A DNA stretch of 38,285 nucleotides from a virus: the IMG/VR virus record IMGVR_UViG_3300047457_000508, positions 1 to 38,285 of that record; one strand, 5' to 3'. Under the pieces are notes generated by a model. It was not told where the DNA came from. It searched no databases and was given only the letters and a program-made list of their open reading frames with translations. The position numbers were made by a program, and so were the translations under genes. Positions 1 through 9,301 of this stretch are shown here, in pieces. Every line of letters starts with the position of its first letter. Position 1 is the stretch's first letter.

Positions 1-104
1 GACAAATTCATACATTCTTTTCATCTTGCAAGTCCTCGTAAGCCTGTTCGCTGACCTGTTTTAGTGTGGACAGCCAGGTTAGTATCGATAACTCACCCTT
101 CTTA
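1..104. repeat. Left copy of 104-bp terminal identity (circular junction)
   Basis: These bases are identical to 38182-38285. The overlap splits two genes: the start codon of the zinc-ribbon gene is at 24-22 here, but its full reading frame exists only at 37978-38205. The simplest reading is a circularised contig (circular or circularly permuted molecule) with an assembler overlap. A true short direct terminal repeat is possible but cannot be told apart from sequence alone. Confidence 0.95.
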
Positions 105-250
105 AATTGTAAATCTTTTTCGTTCTCCACAACAGAAATGTTGTTGAGCGATTCTTTTATTTTTTCAATGTCGTCAATCAGATCACGCCAGCCTGGCGTG
201 GCCATCATGGCGAACCTGTCTTCGTAGTATTTTTGTAACTCAGGCGTCAT
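8..250 (-). CDS. Conserved phage hypothetical protein (80 aa)
   Basis: Acidic, largely helical 80-aa protein with the sequence ATPGWRDLIDDIEKI near residues 17-31 and a KGELSILTWL stretch near 51-60. I associate this layout with an uncharacterised small protein found beside zinc-ribbon and scaffold genes of short-tailed phages. The start codon (250-248) overlaps the stop of the 111-aa gene upstream by 4 bases, and its 3' end overlaps the start of the zinc-ribbon gene by 17 bases across the circular junction, so it belongs to the same late transcript. It has no signal peptide or membrane segment. A role in head assembly is only suggested by position. Confidence 0.8.
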   Translation of the reverse strand: MTPELQKYYEDRFAMMATPGWRDLIDDIEKIKESLNNISVVENEKDLQFKKGELSILTWLSTLKQVSEQAYEDLQDEKNV

Positions 251-582
251 AGCGTTCCGATCTGTTCAGACGTCAATGCCACAACGTCAGTGCTGGATAG
301 CGCCGCGATCTGGTCGCTGGTAATCGTCGGTAGCGGATCGGTCGGCAGCTCTGTGGTACCCGGCAGCTCGTACTCAATCCACTGCATCTGGTCGTGGTTC
401 CACTTCCAGCGATAGCCTTCACGGTCTACAGGCTTAGGATCACGCACTACCCATTGCCAGTTCAGCCACACCACCTCTTTGCCTTCAGGTGCTTCAGGCG
501 GCATATCGACTTCGATCCAGCCTTCAGTGCCATCTGTCTCAGGCTTTGGGATAGAGCCGTTTTTTGTGTAGAGCATGGTCAA
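247..582 (-). CDS. Tail-associated hypothetical protein with C-terminal xALT/xQI repeats (111 aa)
   Basis: The N-terminal 75 residues are rich in Trp, Pro and charged residues (GWIEVDMPPEAPEGKEVVWL, then WQWVVRDPKP). The C-terminus is a run of short repeats: ITSDQIAALSS, TDVVALTS, EQIGTL. Such SxDQIAAL repeats are common in phage and bacterial surface fibre proteins and often form a repetitive rod. The gene sits downstream of the LamG fibre gene and the HNH gene, so a fibre accessory or chaperone role is plausible. The repeat may continue a fibre shaft that was once longer. The function is not recognised with certainty. Confidence 0.75.
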   Translation of the reverse strand: MTMLYTKNGSIPKPETDGTEGWIEVDMPPEAPEGKEVVWLNWQWVVRDPKPVDREGYRWKWNHDQMQWIEYELPGTTELPTDPLPTITSDQIAALSSTDVVALTSEQIGTL

Positions 583-585
583 TCC

Positions 586-1101
586 TTATTGGAACTTATT
601 GCCTTTTGCAAGATTATGACTTGCTGGAACAATGGATAAATTATTTTCAACGTGCAAACCGCAAACATTTTTTCCTCTTAGCGGAACTATATGGTCAACA
701 TGATGCTTAACAAAAGGATTGATGAAATCCATAAATTTAGCCATTACATATATATCTTTAATTTTTTGTTTGTTTGCCCATAAAGTAGTTCTGCTAGAAA
801 TAATATCTTCTCTTTGCCTTGCTCTAACTTTGAATGGAATAGGATTTTTACGATACCTATTTCTATCCTTTTCTCTTGCCTTTTCTAAATCTTCTAATCT
901 TTTTTGTTTTGTTTTTGCATTAATTTCATCTTTATTTGCCTCATATCTTTCTTTAAAGTATTTACCAAAATACTTTTTCCCCTTTTCTGTATTCCTCCAA
1001 TATGCCATGTAAGCATTATTCTTTTTCTTTTGCTCAAGTTCTTTATTGCGCTTTAACTCAAGCACAATATCATTGTCATCAAGTAAAGATAATTGGCTCA
1101 T
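586..1101 (-). CDS. Free-standing HNH endonuclease
   Basis: The C-terminal 45 residues carry an HNH motif: [11 protein letters not shown], then [13 protein letters not shown] and AKGNKFQ, giving the His/Asp-His, Asn and Asn/Lys positions of the family. The first 100 residues are very basic and helical ([27 protein letters not shown]), probably a DNA-binding part. The frame is open further up to 1182, but that part is a shadow of the LamG gene. The ATG at 1101, two bases after the LamG stop at 1103, is the better start (171 aa). The gene is visibly more AT-rich than its neighbours, as expected for a homing-type endonuclease inserted between tail genes. Its target cannot be told from the sequence. 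Confidence 0.88.
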   Translation of the reverse strand: MSQLSLLDDNDIVLELKRNKELEQKKKNNAYMAYWRNTEKGKKYFGKYFKERYEANKDEINAKTKQKRLEDLEKAREKDRNRYRKNPIPFKVRARQREDIISSRTTLWANKQKIKDIYVMAKFMDFINPFVKHHVDHIVPLRGKNVCGLHVENNLSIVPASHNLAKGNKFQ

Positions 1102-1102
1102 G

Positions 1103-3148
1103 TTATTGGGTAGGAAATGCCGCAGTCGGCTGTGTGTAAGTAGCGCCTGAATATCTCGCATAGAGTGAGATACGAGCGTCATCTATATATCCAGTAAATG
1201 GGGAGCCAGCGGTAGAACTTTCATAAACTCCACCAACAACCAAATCGCAATTTGTCTTAAGTGCTGTTGAGCTTGTTGTGGTAGCAACTCTGCTGCCGTT
1301 TAGATACAGGCTAAACGTCGTTCCTGAACGCACAATTGCTGCGTGATTCCAAGCGTTTGTATTGAACGTGCCTCCAGTAATCCCTACGTCCTGACCAGAT
1401 GAGCTTGCTGTGGCGCGACAATAAATTGCAGTGCTTGTCGTATAGAGCCACACGCATCCCCATGCTGTGTTATTGCCGGTAGACAACAAGCCTGCCATTG
1501 ATGGAGTCGTTGTTGGATAGAACCAACATTCCATCGTGAAGTCACCAGTACCAAAATCGTATCGGTTGTTCCCACCTTTGGAGAACAGCCAATCCCCCGT
1601 CCCATCGAAGTACATCGAGCTACCACCAAACTTGCTCTGCGTCGTGCTTATCTGCGCATTGCCAACAGTCTCCAGCACATTCTTGCCAGTGGCATCGACG
1701 ATGCCGCCGTTGGTGAAGTTCAGAAGGAGCTGCGTGTTAGTGATAGCGGTATGCGGTGCTGTTGGCGGGGTGAACGGGGCCGTGTAAACAGCAGAACCCT
1801 TAACCAGTCTAACATTCGATATATACGCGTTTGCAAAGGCGGTATACGTCGAATTGGTTTGATTAAGCCCGGCACCAATATTGGTAACGGCAGCGTTATT
1901 GAAGTTTACTGAGTTTGTTGCAGAACCAACAGAAACACCGTTCCTATATAGCGTGATTGTCGTTCCAGAACGGACAACTGCATAATGATCCCACTGCCCA
2001 ACAGGACTAGCAGACGAAGCAGTAATGATCGCTGTGCCGTTTGCATAAACGATCATTGTGCCTGTGTTTGTATTAGTTTGAATTACGAAGGCATTTGTGC
2101 CCGTGTAACCCTTGTCGTATATTGTCTGGTTCCCGCTGAGAGCGTTAAAGTAGACGAAAAACTCAAGCGTGAAGTCGCCGCTTCCAAACTGGAGGTTGGC
2201 TGTATTGGCAATACTAAGATAGTCCCCATTACCATCAAAATACCCACTGCCACCATTCGTCGCCGCGCTGTACGCAGCCGTAGGAGCGAACGGGCTGAAG
2301 GCTTGGACGGAGGGGGAGCCGTTGACGGTAATGGTCTTGGCCGCGACCTGCGTGTTCGTATCGACGAACCTGTTCGACTGCAACGTCAGGAGCTTCGTGT
2401 TCGTGACGTCAGTCAGTGCAGCAGTGGGCGGCGTGAATACGGCGGTTCCGGTTGCCGTGACGCTGGTTTGATAAGCGGTAGGTACGCTGCCTTTGACAAG
2501 GCGTACATTCGACAGATAGCCAGTAAAGTATTCTTGATTCAGGTTGTAGTACGAACGACCAATTGACAGGTCAGCGCCGCCAAGATTGTCAGAGAATGCT
2601 GCGTAGGCTTGCAGAACTCCGTTGACGAAGATTCGGCAGAAGCCGGATGCGCGGGTGATCACAACATGCGTCCATTGGTTAGCAGACCAAGCATTGTTGG
2701 CAGTCGTGACAGCAGTGCCACCGGAAGCATTCATTCTGATGTTTGCTGTTCCAGAAGCAGCGTTAATAAATACAGTCGCAACTCCATTTACGGCGCCGCC
2801 AAAACCCATTACTCCCGTCGATCCGCTGGTGCTGGATGCGTTCATCCAGAATTCAATGGAATAGTCGCCAGTACCTAGCGTGTAATCTGCGCTGTTGCCG
2901 CCAAGTAGATAGTCGGTCGTACCGTTGAAATAGCCACTCCACCCCGTCTGCGAGAACGGCGAGAACGTACCCTGCGTCGTGTTGCCGTTGCGGGTGATGC
3001 TGAAGTTGTTGCTGGACGAATCGAGGAACGTGTTGTTCTGCGCCCCGTTCGTGCCATTACCGGGCAAGAGAAGCGTCACAAGGTTGAAATACCCATCCTT
3101 AATTGCCGCCGCAATGCTACCAGCAAGAATGTTGAGTATGCCTGTCAT
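1103..3148 (-). CDS. Tail fibre / receptor-binding protein with three LamG-like domains
   Basis: 681-aa protein with three concanavalin-A-like (LamG, jelly-roll) modules. Each begins with a signature: [10 protein letters not shown] near residue 72, [12 protein letters not shown] near 300, and [10 protein letters not shown] near 512. Each is followed by LGTGDY or FGTGDFT and later by IVRSGTTxxLYxNG and [12 protein letters not shown]-type strands. LamG modules bind sugars, so this is a likely virion spike or fibre that contacts surface polysaccharide. The start overlaps the stop of the preceding fibre gene by 4 bases. The N-terminal 35 residues are hydrophobic and may form the attachment segment to the particle. 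No enzymatic residues are evident, so binding is likelier than depolymerase activity. Confidence 0.85.
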   Translation of the reverse strand: MTGILNILAGSIAAAIKDGYFNLVTLLLPGNGTNGAQNNTFLDSSSNNFSITRNGNTTQGTFSPFSQTGWSGYFNGTTDYLLGGNSADYTLGTGDYSIEFWMNASSTSGSTGVMGFGGAVNGVATVFINAASGTANIRMNASGGTAVTTANNAWSANQWTHVVITRASGFCRIFVNGVLQAYAAFSDNLGGADLSIGRSYYNLNQEYFTGYLSNVRLVKGSVPTAYQTSVTATGTAVFTPPTAALTDVTNTKLLTLQSNRFVDTNTQVAAKTITVNGSPSVQAFSPFAPTAAYSAATNGGSGYFDGNGDYLSIANTANLQFGSGDFTLEFFVYFNALSGNQTIYDKGYTGTNAFVIQTNTNTGTMIVYANGTAIITASSASPVGQWDHYAVVRSGTTITLYRNGVSVGSATNSVNFNNAAVTNIGAGLNQTNSTYTAFANAYISNVRLVKGSAVYTAPFTPPTAPHTAITNTQLLLNFTNGGIVDATGKNVLETVGNAQISTTQSKFGGSSMYFDGTGDWLFSKGGNNRYDFGTGDFTMECWFYPTTTPSMAGLLSTGNNTAWGCVWLYTTSTAIYCRATASSSGQDVGITGGTFNTNAWNHAAIVRSGTTFSLYLNGSRVATTTSSTALKTNCDLVVGGVYESSTAGSPFTGYIDDARISLYARYSGATYTQPTAAFPTQ

Positions 3149-4143
3149 GTCAGTCCTGAACCGTTAATCAGCCAAGTAGTAGAAGTCAGCTTCACCGCTG
3201 TTGCCATACCATACTGCGCCAGACTGCGGCTTCCAGTAGTACCAGTGCCAGCCAGATACAAAGTGTCAGTAGTAATTGCAATGGTTACTACCTGTGAAGT
3301 CATGTTCACAAACGTCAATACAGTACCAACTGCATACGCTACAGAACTATTAGCAGGAATCGTAAATGTCCGAGCATTAGCGTCCGTACTTGGGTGCAGA
3401 ATCACCTTACCTGCATCAGCCAATACCAACGTATAAGCAGTAGATTGAGAATTAACAGGAGCATTACGGAAACCAACAGCGTCCGTACCGTCTACCGTAC
3501 AGTTAGACAATGTGCCAGAACTAGGAGTTCCAAGAGCACCGCTAGGAGCAACATAGTCCGTACCAGCAGTAGCGTTTGCCAGCGCGCCGCCAGAGTTGGC
3601 TTTCAGAATCGATGTGCCTGAAGGTGGAGCAAGATAGTCCGTACCAGCAGTCGCAGCAGTGAAGGCCGATGTGCCATTGCCTTTCAACACACCTGTCAGC
3701 GTCGTGGCGCCTGTACCGCCGTTTGCCACTGGCAGCGTGCCAGAGACTTGCGTGGCCAGATTGACTGAACCAATGACAGTCTTCAAGTTGCCATTAGTGT
3801 CGAAGGTGCCGTCAGTCGTCCAAGTGTCGCCTACTTGCAGCACCACTTTAGCCAGTGTGCGCTGAGTCGCGTTGTTGTCATACTTAACGAACACCGTAAC
3901 GGCTGCTGAGTCGCCGTTATAGATCGTAATGTCTTTAATGACGCGGCGGTTCGAGCCAGTCGGTGCTGGCACCACGGTCACATCAGTCGAGCCATTCAAC
4001 GCGCCGTCAGTTGCACCTTCCGTGATGCCGGAACCCGCATTGTCAGCATAGGTTGCAACAAATGTCGGGTTGGTGGTGGCCGCTGAGGTGGACATTGCCA
4101 CCTGAATGCTAATTGCGGTGCCGTCTAAGACCAAAGTTTTCAT
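3145..4143 (-). CDS. Tail fibre protein with GTLPVANGGTG motif
   Basis: 332-aa, Thr/Ser/Gly/Ala-rich, nearly Cys-free beta protein. Residues 135-151 contain GTLPVANGGTGATTLTG, a sequence very common in phage tail fibres. It is followed by an imperfect duplication (ATAGTDYLAP near 165, ATAGTDYVAP near 190). The N-terminal 110 residues (NPTFVATYADN, RRVIKDITIYN) look like a small virion-attachment or beta-sandwich domain. A purine-rich ribosome binding site (AGAGG) precedes the ATG. It lies between the collagen-like fibre gene and the LamG fibre gene, suggesting that the three assemble into one fibre apparatus. The specific partner is inferred. Confidence 0.8.
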   Translation of the reverse strand: MKTLVLDGTAISIQVAMSTSAATTNPTFVATYADNAGSGITEGATDGALNGSTDVTVVPAPTGSNRRVIKDITIYNGDSAAVTVFVKYDNNATQRTLAKVVLQVGDTWTTDGTFDTNGNLKTVIGSVNLATQVSGTLPVANGGTGATTLTGVLKGNGTSAFTAATAGTDYLAPPSGTSILKANSGGALANATAGTDYVAPSGALGTPSSGTLSNCTVDGTDAVGFRNAPVNSQSTAYTLVLADAGKVILHPSTDANARTFTIPANSSVAYAVGTVLTFVNMTSQVVTIAITTDTLYLAGTGTTGSRSLAQYGMATAVKLTSTTWLINGSGLT

Positions 4144-4152
4144 GTTTACCTC

Positions 4153-5595
4153 TTAAGATAAGAACCAGGCGTATGCACCGCCATCACCAGAACCACCACC
4201 GCCGGTGGACGCAATCGTAATTGATCCAGCGCCATTCGTAATCGTAATATTCGATCCGGCGGTAATATTGGCCTTCTCCCACAGACTTGTCGTCTGGTTG
4301 TAGATCAATATCTGGCCGTTAGTGGGGTTTTGAGCCGACACATTGTGTAGCTCATCCATTTCATAGCCATTTTGAACGCGCACATAGATTTGCCCATTAC
4401 CTGCATTAGCGCGCTCAACCGTTCCGATATAGACCAAATGGTTTGGTGCGTATGGCTTTGTTGCAGTCAAGGCGCCATTGGTTGCACCAAGGTACAAGGA
4501 GTCGCCCGCTGTGTACGCGCTGGTGTCCAAACCATCTAGTACGCCTTGGCAGATAATCATGCCGGTGCCACCAGCAGTAATATCTTCAGCAGCCAAGCCA
4601 AAAGTTTTTGCGGAGGTGGCGTCGGCCGTATTGTTGGCTAATTTAACGGATACCCGATTGCCCGTTGCGCCAAACGCGTAAACAGCTTGGCCTTTGGTAA
4701 TGGTTACGGCTTCAGCGTTAGTTGCGCGAGCGAAAAGCGTCTGGCCTACATTGGCCGCAAGTGTAGATGTCAGGCCAACGGCCAAAGTATTCTGCGCCGC
4801 ATCCCAATACATACGGCCAACAGCATTGGAGACTGTTGGCGACGTATTAAAGTCTACGTAGTTAGCTACCCCTAAAGAGGCTACGCCAGACACAGCGCCT
4901 GTGTCGCTGATTGTCACGACACTGTTTTGGATCAGTTTGCCGGTGGTCGAATCAAAACGTGCGACCGCGTTGTCGGTGGCTGATGCTGGGCCTACGACGT
5001 CACCTGAGCCCGCTGGCGTGCCCCAAGAGGCCGTACTGCCGTCAGTCGTTAGGAACTTGCCCGCGTTGCCCGTCTGGTCTGGCAGACTCGCCCCGCCCCC
5101 ACCACCTCCCGAGGCCCCTTGGTTGATGATGACCTTCAGACGGTCACTTAGGTCCGGCGGCAAGACCTCGCCGACGTTGATCTGACGGCCGTTGGAGAGC
5201 TCAATAACAAGGCTATTGTCAAAATCCAAGAAGGCATTCGTGACCGACACGCCATCTTGGCCATCAATGCCGTCTCGGCCATCGATACCATCGCGACCAT
5301 CCTTACCGTCGCGGCCTGGACGGCCGGGGGCGCCATCGCGGCCGGGCGTACCATCACGTCCTGGCGTGCCGTCGCGGCCATCGCGGATATTTGCAATGCG
5401 TTGTTCTAGCGCAAGAGCTACATCGTCGTATTTACCCTCGATTTCGCTCTTCATCTTGCCCAACGCGGCCAAAACGGCCTGCACGTTGTCGCTTAGACGC
5501 TGACTTTGTGCTCGACGGGCTTCAGCAACGGCATCTCCGACGCTTTTGAACGCCATATCGTCGGACTCGATCTCAAAAATCTTCTCGATATCCAT
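4153..5595 (-). CDS. Tail fibre protein with collagen-like triple-helix segment
   Basis: 480-aa protein in three parts. Residues 1-70 are helical, probably a coiled coil that trimerises and attaches. Residues 73-115 are about 14 Gly-X-Y triplets (GRDGTPGRDG, GRPGRDGKDG and similar), a collagen-like rod of a type known in phage fibres. The rest is a beta-rich shaft and head with a Gly-rich linker near 175-185, DNAVARFDSTTGKLIQNS-type fibre sequence, and a Gly-rich C-terminus. The start overlaps the portal stop by one base (TAATG), so it is translationally coupled to the portal. A fibre beside the portal instead of the tail genes is somewhat unusual. Confidence 0.85.
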   Translation of the reverse strand: MDIEKIFEIESDDMAFKSVGDAVAEARRAQSQRLSDNVQAVLAALGKMKSEIEGKYDDVALALEQRIANIRDGRDGTPGRDGTPGRDGAPGRPGRDGKDGRDGIDGRDGIDGQDGVSVTNAFLDFDNSLVIELSNGRQINVGEVLPPDLSDRLKVIINQGASGGGGGGASLPDQTGNAGKFLTTDGSTASWGTPAGSGDVVGPASATDNAVARFDSTTGKLIQNSVVTISDTGAVSGVASLGVANYVDFNTSPTVSNAVGRMYWDAAQNTLAVGLTSTLAANVGQTLFARATNAEAVTITKGQAVYAFGATGNRVSVKLANNTADATSAKTFGLAAEDITAGGTGMIICQGVLDGLDTSAYTAGDSLYLGATNGALTATKPYAPNHLVYIGTVERANAGNGQIYVRVQNGYEMDELHNVSAQNPTNGQILIYNQTTSLWEKANITAGSNITITNGAGSITIASTGGGGSGDGGAYAWFLS

Positions 5596-7640
5596 TATTT
5601 CAGCCCTTTCTGGAGCTCTTCGAGGAACTGATTCTCCAATCCGGCCACACCATCGCGGGCTTTGGACATTTGCAGTTCCACAATCTTCGTTTTGTTCTTG
5701 ATGTCAGCTTCTTTTAGCATCAATTCCGCTACTTTCGCCCGCTTGTCGAACTCCCGCGAGGCCAAATCCGCCTGATTCGGCAGATTCGCCGTCAGCGCCT
5801 GGCTGATTTTTGCCTCAGTTTCGACCGGCTTCAGACGCGCTTCAATCAATGTCTTCGTCGCTTCAGCACGATTTTGCTCGGCTTGCGTCTGATTGACCGC
5901 AATTTGCGCTTGCGCGGCCTGCATGGCCAGCTGCTGCTGCATCATGGCCATCTGCTGCTGCTCCGGATTCGGCTGGGCCATCTGCGTTAGCGCTTCGAGC
6001 AACTCCAGACGGTTCGAGAGGCTGCTGTTGGCCACGATGCCCTTCAGAATGATCGGCAGCACCGGCGTATCTGGACCCAAAGTCTGTAGCAGACCCACAA
6101 ACTGCTGCTGCTCGTACTCGCGCGCCAAGATGCCCAGCGTGCCAGTGGGCACGAAGTTCAAATCGGTGGACGGGTAGCGATCGGGGTCAAACTGCATGTA
6201 GCGATACGCAGCTTTTTTGATGAACGGAATCAAGAAGTCTTCTTGGAAGTTCACCAGCGTGCGCTTGTACTTCTTAATGATGGTGGCCACCGCCATTGAC
6301 ATCGCAGCACCGTTGCCGTCGCGGCTGACTTGGCTGACCATGCCGTTGCTGTCCATCGTGCCAGTGGCTTGCAAGAGCATTCTCTCGAACGTCTGCGCAG
6401 TCGTGATGTTCTCTTGACCTGTCTGGCCAAACTTGAACGGGAACAGAATCTCGCTTGGGTTGCCGTTGGTCAGTAGCGCTTTGCCAGGCTTGACTTCAAA
6501 CTTCGCACCGCGTGGCAGACGCGTGGCGTCCATGCCCATCATCGGCGAGGTCGTCAGTGCCAGGCTATCCAAATGACTGCGTACCTGAGCATCGATTGCC
6601 TTTTGCATGTTGTACGCTTTTTCAATCGTACCCCTGCCCAACAGACGATTCGGCACCGTGTCGTCCTGGTACGTCAAGACCGGACGGTCTTTCATCATGT
6701 ACGGATTGGCTTCTGCCTTTAGCAGCATGCCATCGTTGCCCACCACGACAATGGCTTCGACCATGTCCTGATAGTCTTCAGCGGCAGAGTCTTCAGGGAA
6801 GAGCTCTTCAATCTTGCCGCCTTCTTCCATCTCTTCGAGCTTGGTCAGATACTCGCGGGGCACCAGACCATAGTAGGTCAGCAGCTTGACCTTCTCGTCT
6901 TGATAGTTCTGCACCTCCTGCGTGGGCTCTAGTTGCGAGTCCTCGTAGGTGGGGGTGATGTTGACCTTGCGGTAGATGCCTCGCTCGATGTTGCGCACGA
7001 CCTTGTGGATGGAGACATACTTCTCAATGGCCACACCCATGCAGTCGTCCACCGTCGTGCCGTTGGGGTCGAACAAGAAGTTCTTAGGATTGACCGGCAC
7101 CAGCTTGACCGCCACACGCGGCTTCTCGATCACACCGATAGCCGCTTGGCCCATCTGACCTGGTATCGGTTGCGTCGCTGGGATGTATTCGGTTTCCATG
7201 CCAACGACGATCTCGCCGATGCCAGTGCCGTATATCTCAGCCAAGAGCTCAATCTGGTCGATCGACTTTTTGATCTTGTCTTTCTTGAAGTCTTCAGACA
7301 ACTGAGCGCGTAGCGCTTCGATGTCGATCGTCTGACCGTTGACGTCTTGCAGGTCGTCTTCAATATCAAAAAACTCGCCAGAGCCGAAGATCGCTTCCAT
7401 GATCTCCGCGTGGCGAGTCTCGACGGCTTGCTGTGCTGCTGGGGTTACTATTCGTGAGCGCTCTGAGTCGCGCGTCTTGTCTTCTGAGGCCCATTCGCCT
7501 CTGAAGATGCGCTCGTACTCTTCCCAGAGCGATAAGTAGTTGGTGTCGCGCCAGTCGCGCCAGCGATTGCAGTGGTCAACGACAAAAGCCGTCAATTCCT
7601 TGTCGGCTTCTGTGGGTTGATCGAATTCGTTCTGATCCAT
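5595..7640 (-). CDS. Portal protein (head-to-tail connector)
   Basis: 681-aa protein directly after the large terminase, the classic place for the portal. The N-terminus has WRDWRDTNYLSLWEEYERIF and the SRIVTPAAQQAVETRHAEIM segment typical of large portals of short-tailed phages. The middle contains GIGEIVVGME and the LTYQDDTVPNRLLGRGTIE region. From residue 545 on it is a long Gln/Ala-rich helix (QQQMAMMQQQLAMQAAQAQ), which fits the barrel or crown helices that project into the capsid. It forms a dodecamer at one vertex, the docking site for terminase and tail adaptor. Length and helical tail resemble P22-like portals more than the T7 connector, but this is a judgement by eye. Confidence 0.9.
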   Translation of the reverse strand: MDQNEFDQPTEADKELTAFVVDHCNRWRDWRDTNYLSLWEEYERIFRGEWASEDKTRDSERSRIVTPAAQQAVETRHAEIMEAIFGSGEFFDIEDDLQDVNGQTIDIEALRAQLSEDFKKDKIKKSIDQIELLAEIYGTGIGEIVVGMETEYIPATQPIPGQMGQAAIGVIEKPRVAVKLVPVNPKNFLFDPNGTTVDDCMGVAIEKYVSIHKVVRNIERGIYRKVNITPTYEDSQLEPTQEVQNYQDEKVKLLTYYGLVPREYLTKLEEMEEGGKIEELFPEDSAAEDYQDMVEAIVVVGNDGMLLKAEANPYMMKDRPVLTYQDDTVPNRLLGRGTIEKAYNMQKAIDAQVRSHLDSLALTTSPMMGMDATRLPRGAKFEVKPGKALLTNGNPSEILFPFKFGQTGQENITTAQTFERMLLQATGTMDSNGMVSQVSRDGNGAAMSMAVATIIKKYKRTLVNFQEDFLIPFIKKAAYRYMQFDPDRYPSTDLNFVPTGTLGILAREYEQQQFVGLLQTLGPDTPVLPIILKGIVANSSLSNRLELLEALTQMAQPNPEQQQMAMMQQQLAMQAAQAQIAVNQTQAEQNRAEATKTLIEARLKPVETEAKISQALTANLPNQADLASREFDKRAKVAELMLKEADIKNKTKIVELQMSKARDGVAGLENQFLEELQKGLK

Positions 7641-8900
7641 TTAGAATCCCGCGATGATGTCTATGGGCTCCCAATCGTCGCTGGCATCGTCTTCGAAGTA
7701 GCTGGTCACAGCCAACTGGTCGATGTACGAGAGCGCGTCGGGCAAGTCATCATGCACGCCTATGGCGGGGAACATGAGCAACTGGTCTAAAAACTCCGTC
7801 CAGTCTTCGTCTCTGTTTAGGATGATCCGGCCGTGCTCAAAGCGTCCCTGAAGGCCCCAGATGATCCTGTCCGCTTTCTTACGGTTGCCGTGCGTCAGGT
7901 CGATGATGTGGGAATATACATTATTCTTCCTCATCAAGTCACTAAGATAAGGCAAAACCGCGTTTTTGAGCGCCCCGCGCTCGATTCCCACCGACAAGGG
8001 CCGGTAGTCGCGCATGGCGATCAGAATCTTCGCTGCCGTCTCGCGGATGTCCCAGCGCCCGTGCTGGATCTCTTTGACGAACCACTGCCCCTCGTCGGTC
8101 ACTTTCACGATCGCAATGGCCGTCTCGTCCAGCCGTTTCTTGGAGTTTGCTGCCTGTTTGGCAACTTCCTCAAATCCTGCCAAGTCAACCGCTACGAAGT
8201 AGCTGCCGTAGTCGGGCTCTTCGCCGTATTTGATCCAGTCTTCCTTGAAGACGTTCGAGCCCGCGTTGTCGAAGCTGGCCATGTACTCTTGCTTGAACGC
8301 AAAGGTACTTAGGGTCTTTTTGGCCGACTCGATCTCTTTGGGGTCGATTAGCGGGTTGTCCTTGGTTGTGAAGTGCCAGCTTTTCCAGTCCTCGTCGTCG
8401 CCAGACTGGCCTAGCCTGAAGATGTCGTAGAACCAATTGCGCCCCTTAGGCGTGCCGATGAAGAGCCCCCGGCCCTTTTTGTCTGACAGAGACGCTCGGA
8501 TGACCTGCTCCCAAGCTTCTGTCTTGATGTCAGCCACCTCATCGAGCACGGCGTAGGTCAGTGAGACGCCTCGCAGCGTGTCGGGCCTATCCGCGCCCCT
8601 CACATAGATGGTCGCGCCGTTGATGAGCGTGATGTCCTGATTGTTGACGTGACTGTTGGCGATCACCTCGCGTCCCAAGTCCAGCAAGACGTTCCAGATA
8701 ATCTGCCGCGCCTGGCCGTTCGTAGGCGCCACGTACAGCACCGCTGACCCCGAAGGGCAGCGCAGCCCCTCAATCAGCAGGGTAGTGGCTGCCAGACGCG
8801 ACTTGCCGCACCGGCGCCCGGCGGCTACGACCTTAAAGCGCGTCTTGTCCTCAAAGACTGTCTTCTGCCAGGGCAGGAGCTGAAAGTTAAGATCCGCCAT
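7641..8900 (-). CDS. terL: Terminase large subunit
   Basis: 419-aa packaging motor. Walker A is AGRRCGKS at residues 27-34. Walker B with catalytic glutamate is YAVLDE at 116-121. The coupling motif is IGTPKG at 148-153. The C-terminal RNase H-like nuclease shows VAVDLAG (Asp 239), DETAIAIVK (Asp 258) and HDDLPDALSYI (Asp 384/385), three acidic positions that bind two metals. The length is normal for a compact TerL. The ATG overlaps the stop of the preceding gene (TGATG), and the stop abuts the portal start (TAAATG). It cuts concatemeric DNA and pumps it through the portal with ATP; the cleavage mode (cos, pac or direct repeat) cannot be read from the sequence. Confidence 0.97.
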   Translation of the reverse strand: MADLNFQLLPWQKTVFEDKTRFKVVAAGRRCGKSRLAATTLLIEGLRCPSGSAVLYVAPTNGQARQIIWNVLLDLGREVIANSHVNNQDITLINGATIYVRGADRPDTLRGVSLTYAVLDEVADIKTEAWEQVIRASLSDKKGRGLFIGTPKGRNWFYDIFRLGQSGDDEDWKSWHFTTKDNPLIDPKEIESAKKTLSTFAFKQEYMASFDNAGSNVFKEDWIKYGEEPDYGSYFVAVDLAGFEEVAKQAANSKKRLDETAIAIVKVTDEGQWFVKEIQHGRWDIRETAAKILIAMRDYRPLSVGIERGALKNAVLPYLSDLMRKNNVYSHIIDLTHGNRKKADRIIWGLQGRFEHGRIILNRDEDWTEFLDQLLMFPAIGVHDDLPDALSYIDQLAVTSYFEDDASDDWEPIDIIAGF

Positions 8901-9301
8901 CAGTCAGGCAACCCAAAAGGGTCTTTGTAGTAGACCGGCTCGGCCGGCGTCGTCTTGGCGCGCATTAGCTGCATGTCGCGCTCCATCACCTGATGCAGCC
9001 ACGCGTCGCGCGCGTTTAGCGCCTCTGACGTGGGGTAGACCGGCCATTTGCCGGCCTCGATGTCCTTCTTCCAGATTTTCCAGAGCTCGTTTTCGCTGTC
9101 GATCACTTTTCCGCCAACAAAGCCGGGGACGGACACGAACTGACCTTTTAGCTTGCCTGACGGTATCTGGATACCGGTAGCGTAGATGGTGATGGGGTTG
9201 CCTTCGGCGTCCATACCCGGCTTGGCCATGTTGGCGCGGTGGTACAGCACTTTATTGAGCTCGCCGGGCGACAAGCCCAGACTGGCTAGGTACTCATCCA
9301 T
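8900..9301 (-). CDS. Hypothetical protein between the terminase genes (133 aa)
   Basis: Not recognised as a named family. The protein has an N-terminal helix (MDEYLASLGLSPGELNKVL), a central beta part (GNPITIYATGIQIPSGKLKG and a VSVPGFVGGKVIDSE stretch), and a C-terminal helix with WPVYPTSEALNARDAWLH and MERDMQLMRA. It overlaps the small-terminase-like gene by 8 bases and the large terminase by one, so it is made together with both. That position suggests a packaging or DNA-recognition accessory, but no DNA-binding motif is obvious. Confidence 0.8.
   Translation of the reverse strand: MDEYLASLGLSPGELNKVLYHRANMAKPGMDAEGNPITIYATGIQIPSGKLKGQFVSVPGFVGGKVIDSENELWKIWKKDIEAGKWPVYPTSEALNARDAWLHQVMERDMQLMRAKTTPAEPVYYKDPFGLPD

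Noticed and set aside
1102-1182. N-terminal extension of the HNH gene
   Set aside because: These codons overlap the end of the LamG gene; the ATG at 1101 right after its stop is a better start.
1985-2566. Plus-strand frame of 193 aa opposite the LamG gene
   Set aside because: Arg/Val-rich antisense shadow with no ribosome site or domain, wholly inside a clear minus-strand gene.
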